Below are positions 36,016-43,755 of a stretch of 64,000 bases of DNA, one piece after another. The notes under the pieces are model-generated. The model worked only from the letters and a program-made list of their open reading frames with translations, was not told where the DNA came from and made no database searches. How positions within the stretch are numbered: position 1 is the first letter of the stretch; every line of letters starts with the position of its first letter. This stretch comes from an uncultured Acetobacteraceae bacterium (GTDB lineage: Bacteria; Pseudomonadota; Alphaproteobacteria; Acetobacterales; Acetobacteraceae), in contig CAMKWS010000005.1 in the NCBI GenBank assembly GCA_946476985.1, positions 62,001 to 126,000 on the forward strand. Direction: 5' to 3'. Made by a program: the position numbers and the translations under genes.

Positions 36016-38114
36016 TGTCCCTTCTTCCATCTCTTATCTGGGCGCCATTAATACCTAGCTGGCTTCTTATCGCACTTTCTATCCTTGCTATGGCTATAGG
36101 TCTTTATGGCGCTATTCGCCGTGTTAGAGGGCTTATATTTCGAGCTGCGGCCGCTCTGCTCGCCTTATTATGGCTAGCAAACCCTCAAAAGATCCATTCC
36201 CAGCTTAAAACGCAACCACAAGATGTCCTCTTAGTCACAGATATCTCTCCCTCAATGGCCATCGGCACACGCCAAAAGCTTGTGCAGAACGCCGTTACAC
36301 AACTTACTGCACAAGCACACCATCTCCCTGGGGTAACCATACATACTCTGGATGTAGCCGGAGGTGAGGGCCAAGGCACACGCCTGTTTGAAGCCATCGA
36401 CCGAGCAAGCCTTTCACTCAGCAACCTTGCTTCAGTCTTTCTTCTAACCGATGGGATGGACCACGATGCTCCGCCTCAACTTCCTTCCTCACTTAAGACA
36501 TCTTCTGGGCAGCTCTTACCATTGCACCTCTTACTAGCCGCAAAAGGCGAAGAGACAGACCGCCGTTTACGTGTCCTAAGCGCACCTCCTTACGTCATTA
36601 TCGGCCAAGCGGCTCATATCCGTGTCCAAGTAGATGACCTCGGCACAACACCCGGCCAGCCTGTCGATATTATGGAGCACCATAATAATGGCCAAGCTCT
36701 CCTTCTCGCCCATACTGTAAGTGGCAAACCGGTTGATCTCACCATCCCTGTGACCCACGCGGGGCAAACGCTAAAAGAAATTTTCGCCACTCCACTCGCT
36801 GGAGAAATCTCCTTACGCAACAACAGCACAATTATTCACCTACAAGGTGTGCGTGACCGCCTGCGTGTTTTGCTAGTCTCTGGCATACCCAACCAAGGGG
36901 CCCGTGTATGGCGTACTCTTCTTAAGGCAGATCCATCAGTTGATCTTGTCCATTTCACCATTCTTCGCTCTCCCGATACAGAGGATGACACCCCCCTATC
37001 GGACCTTGCCCTTATCCCCTTCCCTACACACGAGCTTTTTGCGCAAAAAATTGATAGTTTTGACCTCATCATTCTGGATGGGTTCCGTAACCAAAACATC
37101 CTTCCTGAGGCCTATTTAGAAAATATTGCTCACTATGTGCGTAAAGGCGGCGGGCTGCTCGTTGTCGGCGGACCAGAGATGACGCAAGAAGGTAGCCTAC
37201 AAAACACCGCTGTTCGTAACATTCTACCTGCACGTGTGCCTTATCATAGCACCATCATCACACGAGCTTTCTCTCCACAACGCACTATCCTAGGTTTGTC
37301 TCACCCTGTTACATCCGCATTACCGCAAACAGGACCATGGGGACAGGTTTGGGGCCCATGGTACCGGGCTTTGCCGGCAGACCAAATACAAGGGGAAACA
37401 CTCCTCTCAACACCAAGCGGGTCTCCCCTCTTGATCTTAAGTCATCGCGGGCAAGGTCGTGTTGCGATGCTGCTCTCGGATCAAATATGGCTATGGTCAC
37501 GTGGAGAAAAAGGAGGAGGCCCACAAGCAGAACTCCTCCGTCGTCTCTCTCATTGGTTAATGAAAGAACCTGAACTAGAAGAAAACCGTCTCGACACGCA
37601 TATTGAAAATAATCAACTTGTTGTCGAAAGGTACAGCCTCGAGACATTGCAAAACGCACAGGCTACTATCACAAGCCCTACCGGGCAGCGTTCTCATCTC
37701 ACCCTTGCTCCTAGTTCACAAAAAGGGTTGCTGATCGGACGCATGACACTGCCCGCGCTAGAAGAACATGCGGGCCGTATCTGGAGTATCCACCAAAATG
37801 GTTTGAATAGTTTTGCCGCCGCACAAGAACATGACCCTCTAGAGAACCAAGACCTCCGCAGCACAGCCACACGTCTTGCTTCCCTTATTCGCCAATCCGG
37901 TGGTGGCATATTTTGGTTAGGCAGCGGCTCCGTACCACAAATACGGCAAGTTCCAGCCGGGCTTTCTCTCCATGGTGAGGGATGGGCTGGCTTACCATTG
38001 CAGCAAACACGTGTCGTCTTACATAATCAAACAGCCCCCTTCCTTTCAGGTTGGCTACTTCTAACCCTTATTCTTGCAGGTCTAGCCCTTGGCTGGTGGC
38101 GCGAAGGACGGTAG
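36015..38114 (+). CDS. VWA / glutamine-amidotransferase-like membrane protein of the MoxR cluster
   Basis: This membrane protein of about 699 residues has two N-terminal hydrophobic helices (LLIALSILAMAIGLYGAI and FRAAAALLALLWLANP), a VWA-like domain with the D-x-S-x-S metal site (LLVTDISPSMAIG), a class I amidotransferase-like fold without an evident catalytic cysteine (GGGLLVVGGPEMTQEGSL, about 375-392), and a last membrane helix (FLSGWLLLTLILAGLALGWW). Proteins of this layout follow DUF4159 genes in alphaproteobacteria. The ATG at 36015 overlaps the preceding stop (TGATG) with GAGG seven bases upstream; a GTG at 36012 is the alternative start. Confidence 0.82.
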   Translation: MSLLPSLIWAPLIPSWLLIALSILAMAIGLYGAIRRVRGLIFRAAAALLALLWLANPQKIHSQLKTQPQDVLLVTDISPSMAIGTRQKLVQNAVTQLTAQAHHLPGVTIHTLDVAGGEGQGTRLFEAIDRASLSLSNLASVFLLTDGMDHDAPPQLPSSLKTSSGQLLPLHLLLAAKGEETDRRLRVLSAPPYVIIGQAAHIRVQVDDLGTTPGQPVDIMEHHNNGQALLLAHTVSGKPVDLTIPVTHAGQTLKEIFATPLAGEISLRNNSTIIHLQGVRDRLRVLLVSGIPNQGARVWRTLLKADPSVDLVHFTILRSPDTEDDTPLSDLALIPFPTHELFAQKIDSFDLIILDGFRNQNILPEAYLENIAHYVRKGGGLLVVGGPEMTQEGSLQNTAVRNILPARVPYHSTIITRAFSPQRTILGLSHPVTSALPQTGPWGQVWGPWYRALPADQIQGETLLSTPSGSPLLILSHRGQGRVAMLLSDQIWLWSRGEKGGGPQAELLRRLSHWLMKEPELEENRLDTHIENNQLVVERYSLETLQNAQATITSPTGQRSHLTLAPSSQKGLLIGRMTLPALEEHAGRIWSIHQNGLNSFAAAQEHDPLENQDLRSTATRLASLIRQSGGGIFWLGSGSVPQIRQVPAGLSLHGEGWAGLPLQQTRVVLHNQTAPFLSGWLLLTLILAGLALGWWREGR

Positions 38115-38178
38115 TAAGAATGGGAAACCCTATTTTCAAACCCTATGGCGGGTACAAGAGAAGGCGATATTCCTGATC

Positions 38179-38943
38179 ATGCGACCATTGAGCTCTATTC
38201 TGCTCCGCTTTGTGCTGGCAACTAGCCTTCTTACTGCCTCACTTGCGGTTCTCCCTTGGCACGCTGCATACGCCCAATCCGCTGATGAGGCTGAAGCAGA
38301 ACAAGAGGCTATGGATGCCCAAAAACAGGCTGAAGCACGAAAAGAAGCTCGTAAATCTGCTCCACCATCAGCTCTCCCAGGAGCAGAAAGTGATGAGGCA
38401 GATACCAGCCACGCACGTGTCGATATCAACCCCACTGCCGCCTTATTTGATGCTATTAATCGTGGTTCAATCATTGGTGTGAAAGAAGCTGTCAACCGCG
38501 GGGCTGATACTAACGCTCACAACGTACTCGACCAAACACCGCTCGATTTGGCTATCGACCTTGGCCGTAATGACATCATGTTCCAGCTACTATCGCTACG
38601 CACGTATAATCCAGATGGGCAGCTATTTACCGACAGCACTCATGATGACATCACCACCCAAGATGGTATTGGTCATCTCTCCATACATGGCCAAACAGGT
38701 ATAACCGCCCTCGCCCCTAAAGCCCCACTGGCTGAAGACCGTGGACAACCTAACCCGGCTATTGGCTTCCTCGGCTTTGAGGGCCCAGCAACAGTTGCCT
38801 CAAAACCCTCCCCCACGGCTCATCACCTAGGAGGCCCCAAAAGGGCGGCGCAATACCATATCGCCCCATCGCATCATGGTACAACTAAGCAACAAACATT
38901 ACACCACCAACATATGGCTACAACCACTCCACGAGAGCACTAA
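38179..38943 (+). CDS. periplasmic ankyrin-repeat protein, function unknown
   Basis: The protein has about 254 residues, a signal peptide (FVLATSLLTASLAVLPWHAAYAQ), an Ala/Glu/Lys-rich helical stretch, and a short ankyrin segment (about residues 75-125: ALFDAINRGSIIGVKEAVNRGADTN in part, then DQTPLDLAIDLGRNDIMFQLL). Two repeats at most are present. The C-terminal half is His/Pro/Thr-rich and looks disordered. I take the ATG at 38179 because it begins the signal peptide; its ribosome site (AGAGAAGG) is poorly spaced, and the frame is open upstream to 38089. It follows the VWA gene by 64 bases and probably belongs to the same transcript, ended by the terminator at 38990-39025. Confidence 0.75.
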   Translation: MRPLSSILLRFVLATSLLTASLAVLPWHAAYAQSADEAEAEQEAMDAQKQAEARKEARKSAPPSALPGAESDEADTSHARVDINPTAALFDAINRGSIIGVKEAVNRGADTNAHNVLDQTPLDLAIDLGRNDIMFQLLSLRTYNPDGQLFTDSTHDDITTQDGIGHLSIHGQTGITALAPKAPLAEDRGQPNPAIGFLGFEGPATVASKPSPTAHHLGGPKRAAQYHIAPSHHGTTKQQTLHHQHMATTTPREH

Positions 38944-38989
38944 CCTTTTGACCTCACTCAAAGGAGAGAGGCCCTAACTCGTAACAAAT

Positions 38990-39025
38990 AAAAAAGCCCT
39001 CATTCACATTAAATGAGGGCTTTTT
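38990..39025. terminator. bidirectional intrinsic terminator
   Basis: AGCCCTCATT (38995-39004) pairs with AATGAGGGCT (39012-39021) over ten positions, flanked by five A residues before and five T residues after. It can end both the moxR-ankyrin transcript (+) and the small gene at 39052-39255 (-). Confidence 0.9.
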
Positions 39026-39051
39026 AACTCAATGTTACTCTAAATCCCTTT

Positions 39052-39255
39052 TTAAGGAGACATCAAAATAGACAGGGCACTGTAATAAATAACCGAGATA
39101 CCCACAAAACTTACCAAAAATATAAAAACATCCCAGCCAATATACGCAATATTTGATCGGCATTTCCCACGCAAAATAATAAAATGAAATAAAACGGCTA
39201 AAATGATGCCAACAATAGCAATATATAATTCTGTATAATCAGCAAAGATATTCAT
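39052..39255 (-). CDS. small two-segment membrane protein, function unknown
   Basis: This 67-residue protein has two clear membrane segments (LYIAIVGIILAVLFHFIIL and GWDVFIFLVSFVGISVIYY) joined by a short basic loop (RGKCRSN). I do not recognise the family. A GAGGA ribosome site lies seven bases before the ATG, and a terminator follows, so I think it is real. It is visibly richer in A+T than its neighbours. Its start lies only 15 bases after the ccrM terminator hairpin, so its transcript would arise either by read-through or from a promoter overlapping ccrM's 3' end. Confidence 0.65.
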   Translation of the reverse strand: MNIFADYTELYIAIVGIILAVLFHFIILRGKCRSNIAYIGWDVFIFLVSFVGISVIYYSALSILMSP

Positions 39256-39269
39256 CTCTTTATCCTCAT

Positions 39270-39302
39270 GAAAAAGGTCTAGAAACTCTCATTTCTAGAC
39301 CT
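39270..39302 (-). terminator. intrinsic terminator after ccrM
   Basis: On the minus strand AGGTCTAGAAA and TTTCTAGACCT form a perfect 11-base-pair stem with a six-base loop, followed by a T run. It lies about 53 bases after the ccrM stop and just before the ribosome site of the next small gene. Confidence 0.85.
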
Positions 39303-39354
39303 ATCAATATATATATCGAGCATGCCCGCTGTATAGCATACCCCTTACGGACTC

Positions 39355-40440
39355 TTATGCACTCCGACGCAGCTCGTAGCTTTCCTGTCGTAATGTATCA
39401 ATTGGGATAAGCTTTCCGTTCCGCTCAAAATACCAGAATGTCCACCCATTACAGGAAGCTGCGTTCGTCAATAACGCACCTAACTTATGAATAGAGCCTC
39501 TATGCTGCCCAGAAACCAATGTTCCATCAGGCGAGACACGCGCCTTTAAGCGGCGTTGCCGATCATATACGACCGTTCCCGCAGGAAGACTGCCATTCTC
39601 CACAAAGGACCCAAACGGAATACGAGGCATTTCACGTTTTGCAGGCGTAACCTCTAGCTGATCCGATGGTAGAACCTCTATTCGCTCTAAACGTGCTTCT
39701 GCAGCCTTGATATAATCTGGGTGCCTCTCAATCGCGAGATAACGCCGCCCCAACTTCTTAGCCACAGCTGGGGTTGTTCCCGTGCCACAAAATGGGTCCA
39801 ACACAACATCATTCGATGCCGTAGACGCAAGCAAGCTACGATGCAGCAAGCTTTCTGGCTTTTGTGTAGGATGCAGCTTAATGCCATGCTCATTCTTTAA
39901 ACGCTCATTGCCCGTGCAAAGAGGCAAATACCAATCAGAGCGCATTTGAAGATCATCATTTAATGCCTTCATCGCCTGATAATTAAAACGATATTTGCTC
40001 TCGGGACTACGAGCAGCCCAGATCAACGTCTCATGCGCATTGGTAAAACGGCGACCACGAAAATTTGGCATCGGGTTAGATTTACGCCAAATAATATCGT
40101 TCAAGATCCAAAAACCCAGATCTTGCATAATCGCTCCAAGGCGAAAAATATTATGGTACGAGCCAATAACCCAGATCGTGCCGTCTTTGTCCAATAGACG
40201 ACGCGCCTCGGTGAGCCAGTCACGCGTAAATTTATCGTAGGCTTCATACCCCGTAAATTTATCCCAATCATCATCCACGCCATCCACCACGCTTTCATCC
40301 GGACGGCGCAACTCACCACGCAGTTGAAGATTATAAGGTGGGTCAGCAAAAATGCAGTTCACACTGGCGTCAGGTAAACCTTTCATCACCTCGACACATT
40401 CACCGTGTAGTATCCGGTTAAGAGGCATATCGGCTGTCAT
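39355..40440 (-). CDS. ccrM: CcrM-type adenine DNA methyltransferase (GANTC)
   Basis: This solitary beta-class N6-adenine methylase is expected to modify GANTC and to mark replication state in alphaproteobacteria. Motif IV DPPYNL is at residues 33-38 and the SAM-binding motif DPFCGTGTT at 215-223, the beta-class order. Typical CcrM sequence includes [20 protein letters not shown] in part (DDDWDKF), [27 protein letters not shown] and [10 protein letters not shown]. The C-terminal extension (about 270-361, [19 protein letters not shown] and [16 protein letters not shown]) is the CcrM DNA-recognition tail. No restriction gene is nearby. It overlaps rnhB by four bases (ATGA), so both share a promoter region rich in GANTC. 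Confidence 0.93.
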   Translation of the reverse strand: MTADMPLNRILHGECVEVMKGLPDASVNCIFADPPYNLQLRGELRRPDESVVDGVDDDWDKFTGYEAYDKFTRDWLTEARRLLDKDGTIWVIGSYHNIFRLGAIMQDLGFWILNDIIWRKSNPMPNFRGRRFTNAHETLIWAARSPESKYRFNYQAMKALNDDLQMRSDWYLPLCTGNERLKNEHGIKLHPTQKPESLLHRSLLASTASNDVVLDPFCGTGTTPAVAKKLGRRYLAIERHPDYIKAAEARLERIEVLPSDQLEVTPAKREMPRIPFGSFVENGSLPAGTVVYDRQRRLKARVSPDGTLVSGQHRGSIHKLGALLTNAASCNGWTFWYFERNGKLIPIDTLRQESYELRRSA

Positions 40441-41072
40441 GCTGCGTGGACCTTTGCTGCGATCATATGACGTATTGGGGCAAATGTGCGCCGGTGGTGA
40501 AGAGTGATCCCCACTTCTTTTAAACCGGCCAAATGAATAGCCGTGCCGTAACCTGCATTACGCTCCCACCCATAAGCACTATGGCGTACGGCAAGGCGCG
40601 CCATGAGTTTATCTCGCGTAACTTTGGCTAAAATAGACGCCGCAGCGATAGAAAGACTTATGCTATCGCCTTTGATGACTGTCTTTGTCGGACACGGAAG
40701 TTCTGGTGCGCGATTACCATCAATCAACGCCATAACAGGCCACTGCCCCACCTTCACTGCTAAACGTGCCATGGCACGCTGCATTGCTAGGTGGCAAGCT
40801 TGCCCGATATTTAATACGTCGATTTCGGAAACAGATGCAGCACTTACGGCCGCATATACGCTTTTGTCCGCCTGGAGAGCCGCATAAGCTTTCTCTCGCC
40901 GGCGCGCTGTCAATTTCTTGGAATCATCCAAAAGAGACGACAAAACTTCAGAAGGACGTTCTTTAAAAAGAACTGCCGCAGCAACCACTGGCCCTGCTAA
41001 CGGGCCGCGGCCTACTTCATCCACACCGGCAACAAGCCCCGTATAGGTTTCTTCAAGGCTGTAATCTGGCAT
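40437..41072 (-). CDS. rnhB: ribonuclease HII
   Basis: RNase HII cuts RNA in RNA-DNA hybrids and starts removal of misincorporated ribonucleotides. The catalytic acidic pair is in [19 protein letters not shown] (Asp18, Glu19); the third and fourth acidic positions appear in ALIDGNRAP and in the KVTRDKLM region. [16 protein letters not shown] is also typical. Length 211 is normal. It is the first gene of rnhB-ccrM, an order I recall from other alphaproteobacteria, so replication-linked repair and methylation are co-expressed. Confidence 0.95.
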   Translation of the reverse strand: MPDYSLEETYTGLVAGVDEVGRGPLAGPVVAAAVLFKERPSEVLSSLLDDSKKLTARRREKAYAALQADKSVYAAVSAASVSEIDVLNIGQACHLAMQRAMARLAVKVGQWPVMALIDGNRAPELPCPTKTVIKGDSISLSIAAASILAKVTRDKLMARLAVRHSAYGWERNAGYGTAIHLAGLKEVGITLHHRRTFAPIRHMIAAKVHAA

Positions 41073-41122
41073 GGGGACCCTTCTTCCACTCGGCGCTTAC
41101 GACACCATCATTCAACGATGCC

Positions 41123-41178
41123 GATTCTGAATCACTCCGAGTCGAAAGAAAAGCCCTTTTTGCAAAAATAAATGAGTC
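41123..41178 (-). promoter_or_regulatory. cluster of four GANTC sites upstream of rnhB-ccrM
   Basis: GATTC (41123-41127), GAATC (41129-41133), GAGTC (41139-41143) and GAGTC (41174-41178) lie 51-106 bases upstream of the rnhB start, in the only promoter-sized gap before rnhB-ccrM. GANTC is the CcrM recognition sequence, so the enzyme probably modifies its own promoter or leader. Confidence 0.6.
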
Positions 41179-41201
41179 AAGGAGAAAATAAGTGTATTTT
41201 T

Positions 41202-41228
41202 CTTAATTAAATGAGAAAATTCTCATTT
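41202..41228. repeat. TTAATTAA motif and inverted repeat upstream of rnhB
   Basis: TTAATTAA (41203-41210) is followed by arms AAATGAGAA (41209-41217) and TTCTCATTT (41220-41228). TTAA half-sites resemble CtrA boxes but the usual seven-base spacing is absent. On the minus strand the repeat lies after the GYF_2 gene and may act as a weak terminator. Confidence 0.35.
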
Positions 41229-41276
41229 TCTTCCTTCAAAACAACTCATCTCTCCTCTCACTAGAGGGAATGCAAC

Positions 41277-41990
41277 TTATAGCTGCACCTGCTTATCATC
41301 CCCTGCCGCATTGGTCGAAGTTTTGGGCGCAACACCCCCAGCCTCACTCGATGGTGCTGACGTCTCTTTAGAAGCAGAGGATACAACGCTACCAGAAGGC
41401 GACTGCGACAAACTCGGAAAGCCCGGCGGAGGATCGGCAAAGAAAACAATAGCCCGCAAAACAATGACAAGAATGCTACCAATAAAAAGCGCCATACCTT
41501 TGCGCAAATTCGCACGGCGACACCAAAAATACCCTGGCAAGAAAAGCCACCACCAAAAAGAGGGAGGCTTTACCCCGCCCATAAGCAATGCACGGCGATC
41601 CTTCGTAATCGTCAAGAACATGATGCCATAGAGACATAATAATGTTGCCAAACTAGGCGAGACAGCTCCTTTGGTAAGATGGCCCGCAATCTGCAACCCA
41701 GCATCAATAAGGCTTGGTACAAGCAAAAGCAGCCATGCCCAAAGGGACGTCACCTGCCCTCCAGCTTTTCCCACGACATCTTTAGGCTCCATCCCCGGCG
41801 CAAAGATAATCTTCATTCCACCCGATGGCAGCACCAGCCCCGCCTTACGAGCTGGCAGCCATTGATCTCCGAGGCTGGGGTGCCAAACCAAGGTTTGCGG
41901 CTGAATATGACGATGAACAACTAACCGAACCATTTCTGCCTGAGACACGGGCCCTACTTGTTGACCATCTCGCTCATAATACCACTGCAT
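41277..41990 (-). CDS. GYF_2 (DUF4339) domain membrane protein
   Basis: The 237-residue protein begins with a GYF_2/DUF4339 domain (WYYERDGQQVGPVSQAEMVR, then VWHPSLGDQWLPARKAGLV; residues 3-55), followed by three or four hydrophobic segments (LWAWLLLLVPSLIDAGLQIAG, LATLLCLYGIMFLTI, FWWWLFLPGYFWC, ALFIGSILVIVLRAIVFFA) and a Ser/Ala/Gly-rich disordered C-terminus. GYF_2 domains are thought to bind peptides or partner proteins; no specific function is known. The DUF883-like gene lies 32 bases upstream on the same strand, so they may be co-transcribed. Confidence 0.8.
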   Translation of the reverse strand: MQWYYERDGQQVGPVSQAEMVRLVVHRHIQPQTLVWHPSLGDQWLPARKAGLVLPSGGMKIIFAPGMEPKDVVGKAGGQVTSLWAWLLLLVPSLIDAGLQIAGHLTKGAVSPSLATLLCLYGIMFLTITKDRRALLMGGVKPPSFWWWLFLPGYFWCRRANLRKGMALFIGSILVIVLRAIVFFADPPPGFPSLSQSPSGSVVSSASKETSAPSSEAGGVAPKTSTNAAGDDKQVQL

Positions 41991-42022
41991 AGATCTTAAT
42001 CAGCCCTCAGCTCGTTTCTCTA

Positions 42023-42241
42023 TTACCCGCATTTTTTAGAAAATAAGCGCCCAATCACAAACCCAACAAAGGCCACAATCGCAAGTGCGGTAAATGGACG
42101 CTCCTGCACAAACGCAGTTGCCGCCTCAAGGGAAGTCTCATTAGCTTCATATAGATCAGAAAAACCTTGCTTGGCATTATGCCCCAGCTCTTTTGCATCA
42201 TCTAAAAGAGCCTCAGCTTTTGCGGTTACTGTCTCATCCAT
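42023..42241 (-). CDS. ElaB/YqjD/DUF883-like small membrane-anchored protein
   Basis: The protein has 72 residues: an amphipathic helical N-terminus (TAKAEALLDDAKELGHNAKQ), a short RPFTALAIVAFVGFVIGRLF C-terminal membrane anchor preceded by VQERP, as in DUF883 proteins, some of which associate with ribosomes in stationary phase. I take the ATG at 42241 since AAGGA sits seven bases upstream; the frame is open to 42286 but that leader is unlikely. Confidence 0.75.
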   Translation of the reverse strand: MDETVTAKAEALLDDAKELGHNAKQGFSDLYEANETSLEAATAFVQERPFTALAIVAFVGFVIGRLFSKKCG

Positions 42242-42466
42242 GATCTTTTCCTTCCCTTCCAGTAAGCTATGCCGCTTCCCTGGCATATAGACGACACTGC
42301 ATGCGCCTGCAGCGTACCTTAGGAGATATGAAGACGGCTTTTCTATTCTTCAAGAGGGCATTTTATCACAAAATACCACTTATTTCTAAAAAACGACCCA
42401 CCAATATACATAATGTTAAGGTGCATTTACCTTTGGGGCGTTTTACAATTTCCATCATACCCTTTC

Positions 42467-42494
42467 TTGACCCCATTTACACTGGGCCCATAAA
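42467..42494 (+). promoter_or_regulatory. candidate promoter of the RND efflux operon
   Basis: TTGACC (42467-42472) and CATAAA (42489-42494) are separated by 16 bases and lie about 40 bases before the adaptor ATG. The rest of the 290-base gap from 42242 is A/T-rich with no obvious regulator gene or long palindrome. Confidence 0.45.
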
Positions 42495-42534
42495 CTAAGC
42501 GGCTTTTATTTGCCTCTAAGGAGAGACCCCCATT

Positions 42535-43722
42535 ATGAGCGCCGCCCCGCAACAGCCAAATAACCGTAAGAAAAAGTGGTTTTTTGGTGGCACTATCCTC
42601 CTTATTGGGGCCATTGTTTTTACGCTTATCCCCCATAAACCACATCCCCAACAGTCCCCATTCCTGCATAAAGATGGGCCGCAAGCCGTGGCTGTTGCCG
42701 CAGTTAAAGCAACGGATTTCCCTGTTATTTTACAGCTTCTTGGCACAGTAGTTCCTATTGCCAATGTTACAATCACCCCTCGTGTGAGTGGCCATATTCT
42801 TACTGTCTATTACCAAGAGGGGCAGCATGTTCATAAAGGCGATATTCTTGAGCTTATCGACCCTCGCCCCTATGAAGCTACCCTCCACCAATATCAGGGC
42901 ACATTAGCTGCAGACCGCGCCCAATTAGCTAAAGCACGAGTTGATAACGCACGCTACCAGCGCCTTATCAAGCAACACTCCACCTCTGCAATGCTGGCGC
43001 GTGACCAAGAATTCACCGTGCAACAGCTTGAAGGGCAAGTCGCCTTTGATGAAGCGAATGTGCGCAATGCAGAACTCAACGTAATGTATTGCCGTATCAT
43101 CGCTCCAGTAGATGGTCGGGTTGGTATTCGTGCTTTAGATGTCGGAAATTATGTGACAGTTGGACAGTCTGGCGGTCTTACGACTTTAACGCAAATGCAG
43201 CCTATCTCTGTCATTTTCACCTTACCGCAAAACAACCTGCCTGATGTGCAAGACCAGCTACGTCTCCAGAAAAGTCTCACCGTAGAAGCATGGAGTAGCG
43301 ATAATAGCCACAAATTAGCGAGCGGGACGGTCAATGCACTGGATAGCCAGATAGATACCTCCACAGGGACAGTACGTTTGCGTGGGATATTTACCAATGA
43401 AGATGAACATCTCTTTCCCAATGAATTTGTGAATGCACATCTTCTTGTCCGTACCCTAAAGGAGGCTCTCATAATTCCTGGGAGTGCGATCCAGACAGGA
43501 CCGGATGGTGAGTTTGTCTATCTTGTCCAAAAAGATATGAGTGTCACAGTCCGACTCATTAAAAGTGGTCCAAGTGACGACCAAAACAGTGTTGTCCTCT
43601 CTGGCCTACAAAAAGATGACCTCGTCGTCACGGACGGGATTAACCATCTTCGCCCGGGCAGCAAGGTGTTTATCGCTGGTCAGCAAAATCATACGACCAC
43701 ACTCCCCAGCACCCCAGCGTAA
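42535..43722 (+). CDS. RND efflux periplasmic adaptor, MdtA-like
   Basis: This membrane-fusion protein links the inner-membrane RND pump to the outer-membrane channel. It has one N-terminal membrane anchor (WFFGGTILLIGAIVFTLI), then beta-barrel and lipoyl halves flanking an alpha-hairpin: ITPRVSGHILTVYYQEGQHV (lipoyl), YQGTLAADRAQLAKARVDNA (hairpin), MYCRIIAPVDGRVGIRALDV (lipoyl), SVIFTLPQNNLPDV and GTVRLRGIFTNEDEHLFPNE (barrel). No lipobox is visible. Length 395 suits MdtA. AAGGAGAG lies upstream of the ATG. It is followed by two RND permeases and an outer-membrane lipoprotein. Confidence 0.92.
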   Translation: MSAAPQQPNNRKKKWFFGGTILLIGAIVFTLIPHKPHPQQSPFLHKDGPQAVAVAAVKATDFPVILQLLGTVVPIANVTITPRVSGHILTVYYQEGQHVHKGDILELIDPRPYEATLHQYQGTLAADRAQLAKARVDNARYQRLIKQHSTSAMLARDQEFTVQQLEGQVAFDEANVRNAELNVMYCRIIAPVDGRVGIRALDVGNYVTVGQSGGLTTLTQMQPISVIFTLPQNNLPDVQDQLRLQKSLTVEAWSSDNSHKLASGTVNALDSQIDTSTGTVRLRGIFTNEDEHLFPNEFVNAHLLVRTLKEALIIPGSAIQTGPDGEFVYLVQKDMSVTVRLIKSGPSDDQNSVVLSGLQKDDLVVTDGINHLRPGSKVFIAGQQNHTTTLPSTPA

Positions 43723-43755
43723 CCTTCTCCTTCATCACGTTGTAACGAGCCTCTT

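Noticed and set aside
41203-41228. Full CtrA binding site upstream of rnhB-ccrM
   Set aside because: TTAATTAA contains two TTAA half-sites but without the seven-base spacing of the established TTAA-N7-TTAA box; recorded only as a motif.
42301-42498. 65-codon plus-strand frame before the RND adaptor
   Set aside because: The AGGAG site is too close to its inner ATG, there is no recognisable protein pattern, and it overlaps the candidate promoter of the efflux operon.
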